Positions 1 to 8,896 of a stretch of DNA of 48,952 nt are shown piece after piece. Every line of letters starts with the position of its first letter. Within the stretch, counting starts at the first letter, position 1. The translations under genes and the position numbers were made by a program. The notes under the pieces are model-generated. The model made no database searches. It had not been told where the DNA came from and saw nothing but the letters and a program-made list of their open reading frames with translations. Where the stretch lies: NCBI GenBank assembly GCA_903899985.1, contig CAIULL010000251.1:1-48952 (forward strand). The letters run 5' to 3'. Source of the stretch: an uncultured Schlesneria sp. (lineage in GTDB: Bacteria; Planctomycetota; Planctomycetia; Planctomycetales; Planctomycetaceae).

Positions 1-3
1 ATC

Positions 4-34
4 CCGAAACTTGACTCAATGAGTCAAGTTTCGG
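4..34. repeat. Perfect 15-bp inverted repeat at the window edge
   Basis: Positions 4-18 and 20-34 are exact reverse complements around a single central base (arm CCGAAACTTGACTCA). It lies about 80 bp beyond the stop of the minus-strand GlmU-like gene, so it could be part of its terminator, but no T-run follows on that strand. The TGAGTCA core could also suit a dimeric DNA-binding protein. Function undecided because the window is cut here. Confidence 0.6.
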
Positions 35-113
35 ACCTGAAGAACTAAAAAACCGTAGCACTCTCTATCTTCACTTGGCAGCACGACGAAGCTTTTCATC
101 AACCGTTCAACGC

Positions 114-1082
114 TTACTTGCTGCCCAGTTTCTGGAACGGACCGACCGTCGTCCCAGACGGAACGTTCAGCGGTCCTTCCAGGACCGCATGAGGACCGAT
201 CTGACAATTATCGCCGATCACGACTGCACCGCTGATATGCGTAAAGGGATGGATAACTGTATCGGCTCCGATCTGAACCTGAGGATCGATAAACGTCTGC
301 TCGGGAACGACAATTGTCGTTCCATTCACCATCCAGCGCGACATCGCCGACTGGAGCAACGTACGGGTGACTTGCGCCAATTGTTCTCGCGTGTTCACCC
401 CCAGCGCTTCGACCATATCGAAGGCCTCAAGAGCCACGATCGTTCGCCCTTCATCTTTCAAAACGCGAGGGCAATCGGTCAAGTAATATTCCGCCTGGCT
501 GTTGTTAGGACGGATCTTATCGAGCGACGCGAGCAATCCTTGCGAATCGAAGGCGTAGCAACCGGTATTGATCTCCTGAACTTTCTTTTCTTCGGGTGTC
601 GCGTCTTTTTCTTCGACAATCTTTTCGAACTGGCCTTGTCCGTTTCGAATAATTCGGCCAAGCCCGAAATTCGCCTCGGTCACGGCAGTCCCGATCACGC
701 ACGCTGCCCCTTGTTCGCGTTGCGTCTTAAGCAGTGACTCCAGCGACTCACGCTTGAGCAGCGGCGTATCGCCTGCCAGTACCAGAACGGGACCGTGATG
801 CGAGCGAAGCTGCTCCTGGCACATCATGACGGCATGTCCCGTCCCTTTCTGCTCGGACTGCAACGCGAACTCGATATCGCGATGCTTCGATAATTCAGCC
901 TGAACCATCTCGGCACGATGTCCGACAATGGCCACGATTCGGGTCACTCCCGCTGATCGAGCCGCGTCGATGACATATTCGATCATTGGTCGGCCACAGA
1001 CATTATGCAGCACCTTAGGGAGCGCCGACTTCATTCGCGTGCTTTTCCCTGCCGCCAGAATGATCGCCATCGAACCAGACAT
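114..1082 (-). CDS. GlmU-like UDP-N-acetylglucosamine pyrophosphorylase, short form
   Basis: Nucleotidyltransferase of 322 residues that would make UDP-GlcNAc from GlcNAc-1-phosphate and UTP for peptidoglycan, lipid A or other glycans in the cytoplasm. Seen: the nucleotide-binding start AIILAAGKSTRM (residues 6-17) with a following lysine (PKVLHN), QKGTGHAV (78-85), the metal-binding Asp in LAGDTPLL (about D105), EEKDA (157-161) and NTG (172-174). A left-handed beta-helix begins at about residue 265 (IGADTVIHPFTHISGAVVIG) but ends after only about two coils. Bifunctional GlmU proteins are about 450 residues, so the acetyltransferase active site is absent and another enzyme must supply GlcNAc-1-P. 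The ATG at 1082 has an AGGAG nine bases upstream. A related sugar-nucleotide pyrophosphorylase with another sugar substrate is possible. Confidence 0.85.
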   Translation of the reverse strand: MSGSMAIILAAGKSTRMKSALPKVLHNVCGRPMIEYVIDAARSAGVTRIVAIVGHRAEMVQAELSKHRDIEFALQSEQKGTGHAVMMCQEQLRSHHGPVLVLAGDTPLLKRESLESLLKTQREQGAACVIGTAVTEANFGLGRIIRNGQGQFEKIVEEKDATPEEKKVQEINTGCYAFDSQGLLASLDKIRPNNSQAEYYLTDCPRVLKDEGRTIVALEAFDMVEALGVNTREQLAQVTRTLLQSAMSRWMVNGTTIVVPEQTFIDPQVQIGADTVIHPFTHISGAVVIGDNCQIGPHAVLEGPLNVPSGTTVGPFQKLGSK

Positions 1083-1481
1083 TTCTCAGTGCTCCTGAAT
1101 TAATTGACGAGTTTTACTGAACAAGTTCTTGAGGGATTCGCTTCCGAGCTGACCATAAAGTCGCGGCACCTCGAGGCCGAGTCCCATTTCATGATCAAAA
1201 ACTTCTTGAAAACACCCGAAGAGAGCGGAGCTTGCAACCTCCCCTCCCCTTCAAGAAGTCGCGAATCTTAGCAAAGTCGCTGCTAATAGAAGAGAGTCGG
1301 AAACAGTTCGAATTAATTCAAAATTTCTCATCGGCAACTTCCGGCTTGCGTTGCGCTCGCGGTTTGTTGAAGATATCAATATCTGCCGATGAATCCGCCT
1401 TGAATTTCGCTGTCAGACAGCTTTCGCCCGCTTGCGAAACTGGATCTGACAGCCCCGCCGTCGTTCCTCGCTGAGCTTCGT
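1083..1481. other. Divergent intergenic region with an inverted repeat
   Basis: About 400 bp between the minus-strand GlmU-like gene and the plus-strand PSD1 gene; it must hold both promoters, but I see no convincing -35/-10 pair. ACTTCTTGAA at 1201-1210 is repeated inverted at 1250-1259 around a purine-rich then C-rich loop. No credible ORF. Confidence 0.4.
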
Positions 1482-4400
1482 ATGAATATGACTTACGCAA
1501 CTTCGAAGATTCGAGCTATTTTCTTTTCCTGTGCCGTGCTGTCGGCTGTCCTCAGCTACGATGTGGCAATCGCCGATTCCAACTCTGCCACAGGGTCGCC
1601 ACCGCCAAACCCGTCGTTTGAAGCAGACATCCGTCCGATCCTGAAAGCGTACTGCCTCGACTGCCACGGGGGTGCCGAAAAACTTTCAGGAGGATTAGAC
1701 CTCCGTTTACGCCGATTTATGGTAACCGGTGGCGAAAGCGGTACAGCGATTCAGCCAGGAACGCCCGCTGACAGCCTGATCTTGCGCCGTATGATCTCTG
1801 GAGAAATGCCGCCGGGTGAAAAGAAAGTTCCCGCCGACAAAGTTCAGATCATCGAACGCTGGATTGCTGCTGGCGCTCCGACCGCGAAGGAAGAACCACT
1901 CACACTGGACCCCGGAATCGGCATCACGAGTGAAGAACGAGCCTACTGGGCCTTCCAACCGATCCGCCGACCTGATGTTCCCAGCGTCAAAAGTGCAAAC
2001 CTTGTGAAAACGCCAATCGATTCGTTCGTACTCGCCAGGCTCGAATCGATCGGGCTGAGCCTGAATCCAGAAGCGGACCGATTCACCCTCTTGAAGCGAG
2101 CCTATTTTGACTTGATCGGTCTCCCCCCTTCACTGGAAGAGACTCAGGCATTTCTGAAAGACGAGTCACCCAGTGCTTACGATGCCATGCTCGACCGGCT
2201 CCTTGAATCCAAACATTACGGCGAACGGTGGGGGCGGCATTGGCTGGATGTCGCGGGATATGCCGACTCAGAAGGAGACGGAAACACCGACACCGTCAGA
2301 TCGTATATCTATAAATATCGCGACTATGTGATTAAGTCACTGAACGCCGACAAGCCGCTGAATCAGTTCGTGATCGAGCAGCTTGCCGGAGATGAACTGG
2401 TCGCTCCACCATTTAAGAACATGTCTCCAGAAACGATCGAAACGTTGATCGCTACGGGGTTTCTTCGGATGGCGGCTGATCCAACAGCCAGCGGTCAGGG
2501 CGATCCAGAAACGTCACGAAATCTGGTTGTCGCCGATACCCTGAAGATTGTTTCATCGTCGCTATTAGGACTTAGCGTCGGGTGTGCCCAGTGTCACGAC
2601 CATCGCTACGATCCGATCCCGCAGTCTGATTATTACCAGTTACGCGCCGTATTTGAGCCGGCCCTGAACTGGAAGAGCTGGGTCATTCCGCGTGATCGAG
2701 TCGTTTCGCTTTATACCGATGCTGACCGGGCAAAAGCGGCCGAAGTTGAAGCGGACGCTGGAAAATTACAGGCTGCCTACAACGAGAAACAGGCAAAACT
2801 GGTCGCGGAAGCATTCGATAAGGCGTTAGAAAAATTCCCCGAAGACCAGCGGGAAGTTCTGCGAGAGGCATTCAAAACACCCGACGACAAACGGACAGAC
2901 GAACAGAAAAAGCTGGTCGCCACAAATCCCGGGCTGAACGTGAACCCTGGCGTCCTGTACCAGTTCAACGCCGCGGCGGCAGAGGAACTGAAAAAGGATA
3001 TGGCGGTCATCCAGGCCAAACGAGCGGAAAAACCGGTCGAAGATTTTATCAGCGTGCTGACTGAACCCGCCGGACCACCGCCAATCACAAACATTTTTCA
3101 TCGGGGAGATCATCGCCAGCCGACAAGCATTGTGAAACCGGCTGATCTGACGATCGCTTCTCCTGTGGGCCAGCGGTTCGAAATTCCTGAACACGACCCG
3201 GTGCTTCCATCGTCCGGTCGTCGGCTTGCCTGGGCCAGACATCTGGTCAATGGCCAGCACCCTCTCTTGGGACGAGTTCTTGCCAACCGCATCTGGCTGA
3301 ATCATTTTGGTAAAGGGATCGTCGACACACCGGGCGAATTGGGCGTGCTGGGAAGTCGACCGACGCACCCCGAATTGCTCGACTGGCTCGCCGACGAACT
3401 GGTGCGCCAGGGCTGGAGCCTGAAACGTCTGCATAAAGTGATCATGACATCGTCCGTCTATCGCCAATCCTCGCGCCGGATTGATGCGACGGCAGCATCC
3501 ATCGATTCTGATGGAGCACTCTATTCCCGCTTCAGCGTCAGGCGACTGGAAGCGGAAATCGTTCGAGATCGGATGCTCGCAACAAATGGTCGACTCGACA
3601 AAACTCAATTTGGTCCACCTGTGGAAGTCGTCGAAGACTTTGCCGGTCAGGTTCACGTCAAAGACGATTCTGCCCGGCGCAGCGTGTATATCCAGAGCCG
3701 ACGCAGCAAGCCAGTGTCGTTGTTAACCGCATTCGATGCTCCGGTCATGTCGGTCAATTGCGACCGGCGAATCAGCAGTACAGTTGCCCTGCAGTCGCTG
3801 ATGCTGATGAACGGCGACTTCACGATGAAACAAGCTGATCAACTGGCAAAGCGATTGCGGCTGGAAACCCCCAATGATCTTGACCGCGACTTAACCCGCG
3901 CGTTTGAAAATCGATTCCCCAGCCGACAAGCCGCCTGGCAATATGGCTATGGAACAGTCGTTGATGCCCCGTCGGCCGGGCCGGCAGCGTCCGCGACCGT
4001 CCAGTTTCAGCCGTTCGCTCACTGGACGGGTTCGCAGTGGCAGGCTTCAAGTGCGTTTCCTGATTCCGTCGTCGGGCATGCGTTTCTTCACACGTCAGCC
4101 GGACACCCTGGTAACAGTCAACAACGATCTGTCATCCGTCGATGGACCGCCCCCGAAAGCGGAATCGTTTCCATGAAAGGGTCACTGAAACATCATTCCG
4201 AATCTGGTGATGGGATTCGATCAAGAGTCATTTCCAACCGCGCGGGTCTCGCGGGGACGTGGTTGTCGAAAACAAACACCGTTGAGACCAGCGTCGCCCG
4301 GATCGAGGTTCAGCAAGGAGACATTCTCGATTTCGTCACCGATTGTCTTGAGGCTGATACCAGTGACTCATTCGACTGGGCCTTTAGCCTTCAATTGACT

Positions 4401-4673
4401 GACAATGCTGGCCAGGAACGAGGCCGTTGGGATTCTACGGCCGATTTTCATGGTCCTTTGACCACGTCGGCCCCTCAACAGATCGCGTATGCGTGGCGAC
4501 TTGCTTACTGCCGCCCGATCACGGCGGACGAATTGGAAATGGCCTGTCAGTTTCTCGACCAGCAATTGCAGACATTACGAGCGGTCGCAGCCAAGGGTGA
4601 TCACGAGTTGATTGCACTTTCCAGTCTGTGCCAGCAAGTTCTGAGCAGCAACGAGTTTTTGTATATCGATTGA
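1482..4673 (+). CDS. Planctomycete cytochrome-like PSCyt1/DUF1549/DUF1553 (PSD1) protein
   Basis: Exported protein of 1063 residues. Seen: an N-terminal signal-like segment (residues 1-32); a PSCyt1 domain with a heme-type CLDCH site (C58, C61, H62) and the usual EMPPG motif; the DUF1549 block with FDLIGLPPS and RWGRHWLDVAGYADS; a second CxxCH, CAQCH (C368, C371, H372), followed by DHRYDP; an Ala/Glu/Lys-rich helical insert around residues 405-525; and the DUF1553 block with NRIWLNHFGKGIVDTPGELG and TSSVYRQSS. This architecture is strongly amplified in Planctomycetes, where it always seems paired with a DUF1501 protein, here 40 bp downstream; its substrate is not established (a role in polysaccharide or sulfated-glycan use is often suspected). 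ATG at 1482 is chosen; another in-frame ATG follows at 1488, and no good ribosome-binding site separates them. Confidence 0.9.
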   Translation: MNMTYATSKIRAIFFSCAVLSAVLSYDVAIADSNSATGSPPPNPSFEADIRPILKAYCLDCHGGAEKLSGGLDLRLRRFMVTGGESGTAIQPGTPADSLILRRMISGEMPPGEKKVPADKVQIIERWIAAGAPTAKEEPLTLDPGIGITSEERAYWAFQPIRRPDVPSVKSANLVKTPIDSFVLARLESIGLSLNPEADRFTLLKRAYFDLIGLPPSLEETQAFLKDESPSAYDAMLDRLLESKHYGERWGRHWLDVAGYADSEGDGNTDTVRSYIYKYRDYVIKSLNADKPLNQFVIEQLAGDELVAPPFKNMSPETIETLIATGFLRMAADPTASGQGDPETSRNLVVADTLKIVSSSLLGLSVGCAQCHDHRYDPIPQSDYYQLRAVFEPALNWKSWVIPRDRVVSLYTDADRAKAAEVEADAGKLQAAYNEKQAKLVAEAFDKALEKFPEDQREVLREAFKTPDDKRTDEQKKLVATNPGLNVNPGVLYQFNAAAAEELKKDMAVIQAKRAEKPVEDFISVLTEPAGPPPITNIFHRGDHRQPTSIVKPADLTIASPVGQRFEIPEHDPVLPSSGRRLAWARHLVNGQHPLLGRVLANRIWLNHFGKGIVDTPGELGVLGSRPTHPELLDWLADELVRQGWSLKRLHKVIMTSSVYRQSSRRIDATAASIDSDGALYSRFSVRRLEAEIVRDRMLATNGRLDKTQFGPPVEVVEDFAGQVHVKDDSARRSVYIQSRRSKPVSLLTAFDAPVMSVNCDRRISSTVALQSLMLMNGDFTMKQADQLAKRLRLETPNDLDRDLTRAFENRFPSRQAAWQYGYGTVVDAPSAGPAASATVQFQPFAHWTGSQWQASSAFPDSVVGHAFLHTSAGHPGNSQQRSVIRRWTAPESGIVSMKGSLKHHSESGDGIRSRVISNRAGLAGTWLSKTNTVETSVARIEVQQGDILDFVTDCLEADTSDSFDWAFSLQLTDNAGQERGRWDSTADFHGPLTTSAPQQIAYAWRLAYCRPITADELEMACQFLDQQLQTLRAVAAKGDHELIALSSLCQQVLSSNEFLYID

Positions 4674-4721
4674 GTAGGCCTCACGACAATCCGAGAAACC
4701 TCACGCACAAGAGTGACGTCC

Positions 4722-6194
4722 ATGACGAATGATTTACCAATGAACACGACGAGCCCTTGCTGTAGCACGCGGCGTCAATTCCTGGCGACCAATGCATTCG
4801 GGATCGGCAGTTTCGCACTCGCGTCACTGCTTCGCGAGGAAGGGTTGCTGGCCTCGCCTCCCGGAAAGCCTCGCGAATCTCAGGCAAACGATATGAAGCG
4901 GCGGTCGCCTCCTTCGGCACCGAAGGCAACTGCCATGATTTCCATGTTCATGCACGGCGGACCCGCTCACATGGACCTGCTGGACCCCAAACCGGAACTG
5001 ACGAAACATCATGGTCAGGACTATGGTGGCGAGGTCGCATTCAGTTTCGTCAACCGTGCCAGCAAAAAGCTGTTCGGCAGCCCCTGGAAATTCGCGGCAC
5101 ATGGACGATGCGGTACCGAAGTCTCGGAACTTCTGCCTCATACGGCGGGGATTGTCGACGACATCTGTGTCGTGCGGTCGATGCATACCGGCCACAACGG
5201 GCACGAGGTTTCGATCCGATATTTTCATGGTGGCATTCCCGCAGTGACGGGTCGGCCCACGATGGGAAGCTGGATCGTCTACGGACTGGGGAATGAAAAC
5301 CAGAATCTACCGGCGTACCTTGTACTGGCTGACCCCGGTGGTCATCCGGTTGACGGGACATTGAACTGGTCCAGCGGATTCATGCCGCCGTTATTCCAGG
5401 GAACCGTGTTGCGGGCTGAAGAACCACGGATCTTCAATCTCGACCCGCCACCGCAATTACGTGGTCCGCTGCAGCGACAGAATCTCGATTTACTGGCTCG
5501 ACTGAACAAGAAGCATCTGGAACAACATCCCGGTGAATCGGATCTCGAAGCCCGCATCGCCAGTTACGAACTGGCCGCTGCGATGCAGACCGAAGCGAAA
5601 GAAGCCTTGGATATCAGTCAAGAGCCTGAACACATTCATAAGTTATACGGCCTTGATCAGCCTCATTCTCGGGAATACGGAACGCGCTGCCTGATCGCTC
5701 GGCGACTGGTCGAACGAGGAGTTCGGTTTGTGCAGTTGTTTCTCGGCGGCCAGCCGTGGGACACTCATAGCGATATCCGTAAAAACCTCCCCGCAATTTG
5801 CCAGCGAACGGACCAACCGGCCGCAGCACTTGTCACCGACCTGAAACAGCGTGGGATGCTCGATTCCACCATCGTCCACTGGGGTGGAGAGATCGGACGT
5901 CTGCCAGTCAGCGAAGGGGATCTTACTGACGGAAACGGCCGTGACCACAACGGTCAGGGGTTCTCGATCTGGCTTGCGGGGGGCGGTTTCAAGCCAGGAA
6001 TGACGTATGGCGAAACAGACGAAGTCGGCCACCGGGCCGCCGTGAATGTCGTCACACCAAACGACTTTCAGGCCACGATTCTTCGTCAACTGGGTCTCGA
6101 TCATTCGAAGCTGTTGTTTCAATTCAACGGCCGCGAACAACAGATCACCGACGGAAGAACTGCTCGCGTCGTTTCAGAAATCCTGACGAGCTGA
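4722..6194 (+). CDS. DUF1501 family protein with Tat signal
   Basis: About 490 residues of the DUF1501 family, alkaline-phosphatase-fold-like exported proteins that accompany PSD1 proteins. Seen: a twin-arginine leader, STRRQFLATNAFGIGSFALA, near the N-terminus, implying folding before export; then SMFMHGGPAHMDLLDPKP, MHTGHNGHEVSIRYFHGG, the LFLGGQPWDTHSDI segment and VHWGGEIGRLP...GRDHNGQGFSIWLAGGG, all typical conserved His/Asp-rich stretches of the family. It sits 40-50 bp after the PSD1 gene and is probably co-transcribed. A GTG at 4713 and ATGs at 4722 and 4740 are all possible starts; 4722 is chosen because ATG is the commoner start. The reaction is unknown; partner of the upstream cytochrome-like protein is inferred from recurrent pairing. 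Confidence 0.9.
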   Translation: MTNDLPMNTTSPCCSTRRQFLATNAFGIGSFALASLLREEGLLASPPGKPRESQANDMKRRSPPSAPKATAMISMFMHGGPAHMDLLDPKPELTKHHGQDYGGEVAFSFVNRASKKLFGSPWKFAAHGRCGTEVSELLPHTAGIVDDICVVRSMHTGHNGHEVSIRYFHGGIPAVTGRPTMGSWIVYGLGNENQNLPAYLVLADPGGHPVDGTLNWSSGFMPPLFQGTVLRAEEPRIFNLDPPPQLRGPLQRQNLDLLARLNKKHLEQHPGESDLEARIASYELAAAMQTEAKEALDISQEPEHIHKLYGLDQPHSREYGTRCLIARRLVERGVRFVQLFLGGQPWDTHSDIRKNLPAICQRTDQPAAALVTDLKQRGMLDSTIVHWGGEIGRLPVSEGDLTDGNGRDHNGQGFSIWLAGGGFKPGMTYGETDEVGHRAAVNVVTPNDFQATILRQLGLDHSKLLFQFNGREQQITDGRTARVVSEILTS

Positions 6195-6317
6195 TTTTGA
6201 AGGTCGTCCAATTTCGATTTGATCTCGCGCCGCGTGACGAGTTTTGGTATACTACTCTGCGGTGGGTGGACGCCTGTGTTCGCAAAGACTCTTTCTCTCC
6301 CTGCAGGAGATTTTCTG

Positions 6318-7556
6318 ATGATTTCATCTCGATTGCTACAGTGGACTGCCGTCCTCGCCATGATCTCGGCAGTGATCATCTCGCCATTGACCGTTGGTGC
6401 GTGTCCGTTTTGTTCGGCACCATCGCTGACGCTGTCCGAGCAGGTCGCTCAATCAGACGCCGTTGTTCTGGTGAAATGGGTCGGTGGCCAGGCTGCGAAG
6501 GTCTCTGACGCAGGGTCGACTGAATTCGAAGTCGTCGACGTCGTTCATCAGCCGGACGGTGGCAAGCTGGCCAAAGGAAGCAAGATCAGCCTCGTTCGCT
6601 ATCGATCAGCCAAACCGGGCGATCAGTTCATGCTGTTCGGGACAAAAGTCGAATCGGCCATCGAATGGGGTAGTCCCCTGGAAGTCAGCAAGGTCGCGTA
6701 CGACTATATGCGAAACTCGCCCAAACCAAGCCTGCCCGCTGGGGAACGATTGGCGTTTTTCCTCAAGTACCTGGAAACCGATGACAAGATGATTTCGGAC
6801 GATGCGTTCGGCGAATTTGCCAACGCCGCCTACGCCGATGTTGCCAAGTTGGCAAAACAACTCCCCCGTGAAAAACTGCGAAAGTGGTTGACGTCGAAAG
6901 ACGTCTCGCCAGGACGAACCGGCCTGTACGGCATGATGCTGGGGCTTTGCGGTAACGCCGACGACGCCAAACTGATGGAAGAAAAGATTGTCGAACAGAC
7001 TGACGATTTTCGTTTGGGTGTCGACGGAATCATGGGTGGCTATCTGCTGCTGACGGGCGACAAGGGTTTGGAGCTGATCGAAAAACAGAAATTGACCAAC
7101 GCAAAGGCCCCTTTCAGTGAGACTTACGCCGCCATGCAGGCGCTGCGGTTCATGTGGCAATATGGTGATGGTCGCATCTCGGTCGATCGATTGCGTCAGT
7201 CGATGCGACTGCTGCTCGACCGACCGGAACTGGCCGACCTCGTCATCGCCGATTTGTCACGCATGAAGGACTGGTCCGTGCAGGATAAGTTGATGTCGCT
7301 GTACGACGCCCCGGAAAATATCCCCTCGGTGAAACGAGCTATTGTCCGGTACATGCTGTCGAGTACCAAAGACACGGGCGAAAAGAAGCCCGACGCGACG
7401 GCCGCAACAGGTGCCTCGTCGGGTCCCTCTGCAGCGACCAGCGAACCTGTCGAAGTTCCTGCTCACGTTTTGAAAGGGCAGAAATGCCTGGAAGAACTGG
7501 AACAGAAAGACCCGAAAACCGTCAATGAAGCCAAGCGGTTTTTCCTGTTGAAGTGA
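6318..7556 (+). CDS. Exported CPFC-motif protein, copy 1
   Basis: Secreted protein of 412 residues, function unknown. Seen: signal peptide MISSRLLQWTAVLAMISAVI... with cleavage expected before or at ACPFC; the mature start ACPFCSAPSLTLSEQVAQSDAVVLV resembles a recurrent planctomycete N-terminus. A beta-rich first domain (about 30-130) contains KPGDQFMLFG. The helical C-terminal domain has GMMLGLCGN, GVDGIMGGYLLLTG and ADLVIADLSRMKDW. The frame is open back to 6219, but the ATG at 6318 is preferred because CAGGAG lies about eight bases upstream and a clean signal peptide follows. Copy 2 begins 44 bp downstream. The Cys pair could be a redox or metal site, but there is no thioredoxin fold visible, so I assign no activity. 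Confidence 0.85.
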   Translation: MISSRLLQWTAVLAMISAVIISPLTVGACPFCSAPSLTLSEQVAQSDAVVLVKWVGGQAAKVSDAGSTEFEVVDVVHQPDGGKLAKGSKISLVRYRSAKPGDQFMLFGTKVESAIEWGSPLEVSKVAYDYMRNSPKPSLPAGERLAFFLKYLETDDKMISDDAFGEFANAAYADVAKLAKQLPREKLRKWLTSKDVSPGRTGLYGMMLGLCGNADDAKLMEEKIVEQTDDFRLGVDGIMGGYLLLTGDKGLELIEKQKLTNAKAPFSETYAAMQALRFMWQYGDGRISVDRLRQSMRLLLDRPELADLVIADLSRMKDWSVQDKLMSLYDAPENIPSVKRAIVRYMLSSTKDTGEKKPDATAATGASSGPSAATSEPVEVPAHVLKGQKCLEELEQKDPKTVNEAKRFFLLK

Positions 7557-7600
7557 AATCAAGAGCGACCACCACGCCACCCATTACACTGGGGTTCAAG

Positions 7601-8851
7601 ATGCCAAGGAATCGGCGCTTTTCATTGATTGGATTGATTGCCTGTATCACGGCCGCTACTGCGTTTGCCGTTCATGCGTGCCCGTTTTGCCCGCCGACCG
7701 ATGCGACGCTCAGCGAAAAACTCGCTCAATCCGACGCAGCATGCGTCGTGCAATTTCTGAGTTCCGTCGACGGTGAGGAACTCTCCATGCAGAAGACGAC
7801 GTTTCAGGTCCTTAAACAATTGCGTCCTTCGGATTCGTATAAGCCTTCGTCAAAAATCGAAATCCCGATCGGTGTCACAGGAAAACCAGGCGATTTGTTC
7901 CTGTTGATGGGCCAACTGAAAAACGACGAAATGGAATGGAGCCTCCCCATCGAAATGGATGAGCTGGGTCGTGAAGAAAAATACCTTCGGAACGCCCCCT
8001 CTCAAGAAAGTCCGCCCGTCGAACGACTCGCCTATTTCCTGAAGTTTCTCGACGACAATAACAACACCATTTCGACCGACGCGTTCAGCGAATTTGCGAA
8101 GTCGAAATTCGAGGATGTTGAACAACTCGCTCCGCAGATTTCGCGAGCCAAAGTCAGAGCCTGGCTGGAAGATCCGAACCCTCAACTGATCGTTCGTCGT
8201 GCGTTCTACGGGATGTTGCTTGGACTTTGTGGTAACGACGCTGACGCTGAATTTCTCAAGCAAAAAATCCAGACGATGGACGCCAATAACAACCGGATCG
8301 GCGTCGAAGGATTGATGGGGGGGTATCTGCTGTTGCGAGGTCAATCAGGATTGCAGTCAATGATCGAACAAAAAATCGACTCTTTACCTGCAACGTTGTC
8401 GAACGATGATCCCCGGCTTTCCGATCTGAATGGTTTTCGGATGACGCTCAGTTTTTTGTGGGATTACCGGCGCAGCCAGTTTGGTGAAGAACCTCTTCGA
8501 GCGGCCATGCGGCGATACCTGAACCGGCCCGAATTTGCCGACCTGGCGGTCGTCGATCTGTCCCGTTGGAAAGACTGGAAACCACTCGATCAATTGATCG
8601 CCGCCTACGGTCGTGCTCCCTGGGATTCCCGATCGGCGAAAGAAAAAATCGTCGCCTATGCACTCAGTTGCCGCAAAGACGTCCCGGCCGGGGCCGGTGC
8701 GAAACTGCCGGATCACGCATTAAAGGCTCAGTCCTTCCTTGACAGCCTCGACCCCGAATTCGTTCAATCGGTGAAACAAGCGGGAGGTGGATTGGCACCG
8801 CCAGGCAAAACACCACCGAAAGCCAATCAGCCCGACGCGACATCCAATTGA
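7601..8851 (+). CDS. Exported CPFC-motif protein, copy 2 (tandem paralogue)
   Basis: About 416 residues, clearly homologous along its length to the preceding gene: signal peptide MPRNRRFSLIGLIACITAATAFAVHA, then ACPFCPPTDATLSEKLAQSDAACVV, GKPGDLFLLMG, FYGMLLGLCGNDADA, GVEGLMGGYLLLRG and FADLAVVDLSRWKDW. A GTG at 7553 overlapping the stop of copy 1 would extend it by 16 residues, but the signal peptide argues for ATG 7601. It has a Pro/Lys-rich tail. A local gene duplication is the simplest explanation; the two diverge enough to suggest distinct roles. The M24 peptidase gene follows after 45 bp, so the three may share a transcript. Function unknown. Confidence 0.85.
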   Translation: MPRNRRFSLIGLIACITAATAFAVHACPFCPPTDATLSEKLAQSDAACVVQFLSSVDGEELSMQKTTFQVLKQLRPSDSYKPSSKIEIPIGVTGKPGDLFLLMGQLKNDEMEWSLPIEMDELGREEKYLRNAPSQESPPVERLAYFLKFLDDNNNTISTDAFSEFAKSKFEDVEQLAPQISRAKVRAWLEDPNPQLIVRRAFYGMLLGLCGNDADAEFLKQKIQTMDANNNRIGVEGLMGGYLLLRGQSGLQSMIEQKIDSLPATLSNDDPRLSDLNGFRMTLSFLWDYRRSQFGEEPLRAAMRRYLNRPEFADLAVVDLSRWKDWKPLDQLIAAYGRAPWDSRSAKEKIVAYALSCRKDVPAGAGAKLPDHALKAQSFLDSLDPEFVQSVKQAGGGLAPPGKTPPKANQPDATSN

Positions 8852-8896
8852 AGCCGCCACTGAGCACCTGATTCAGCGTGACGAGAAGAAAAATCC

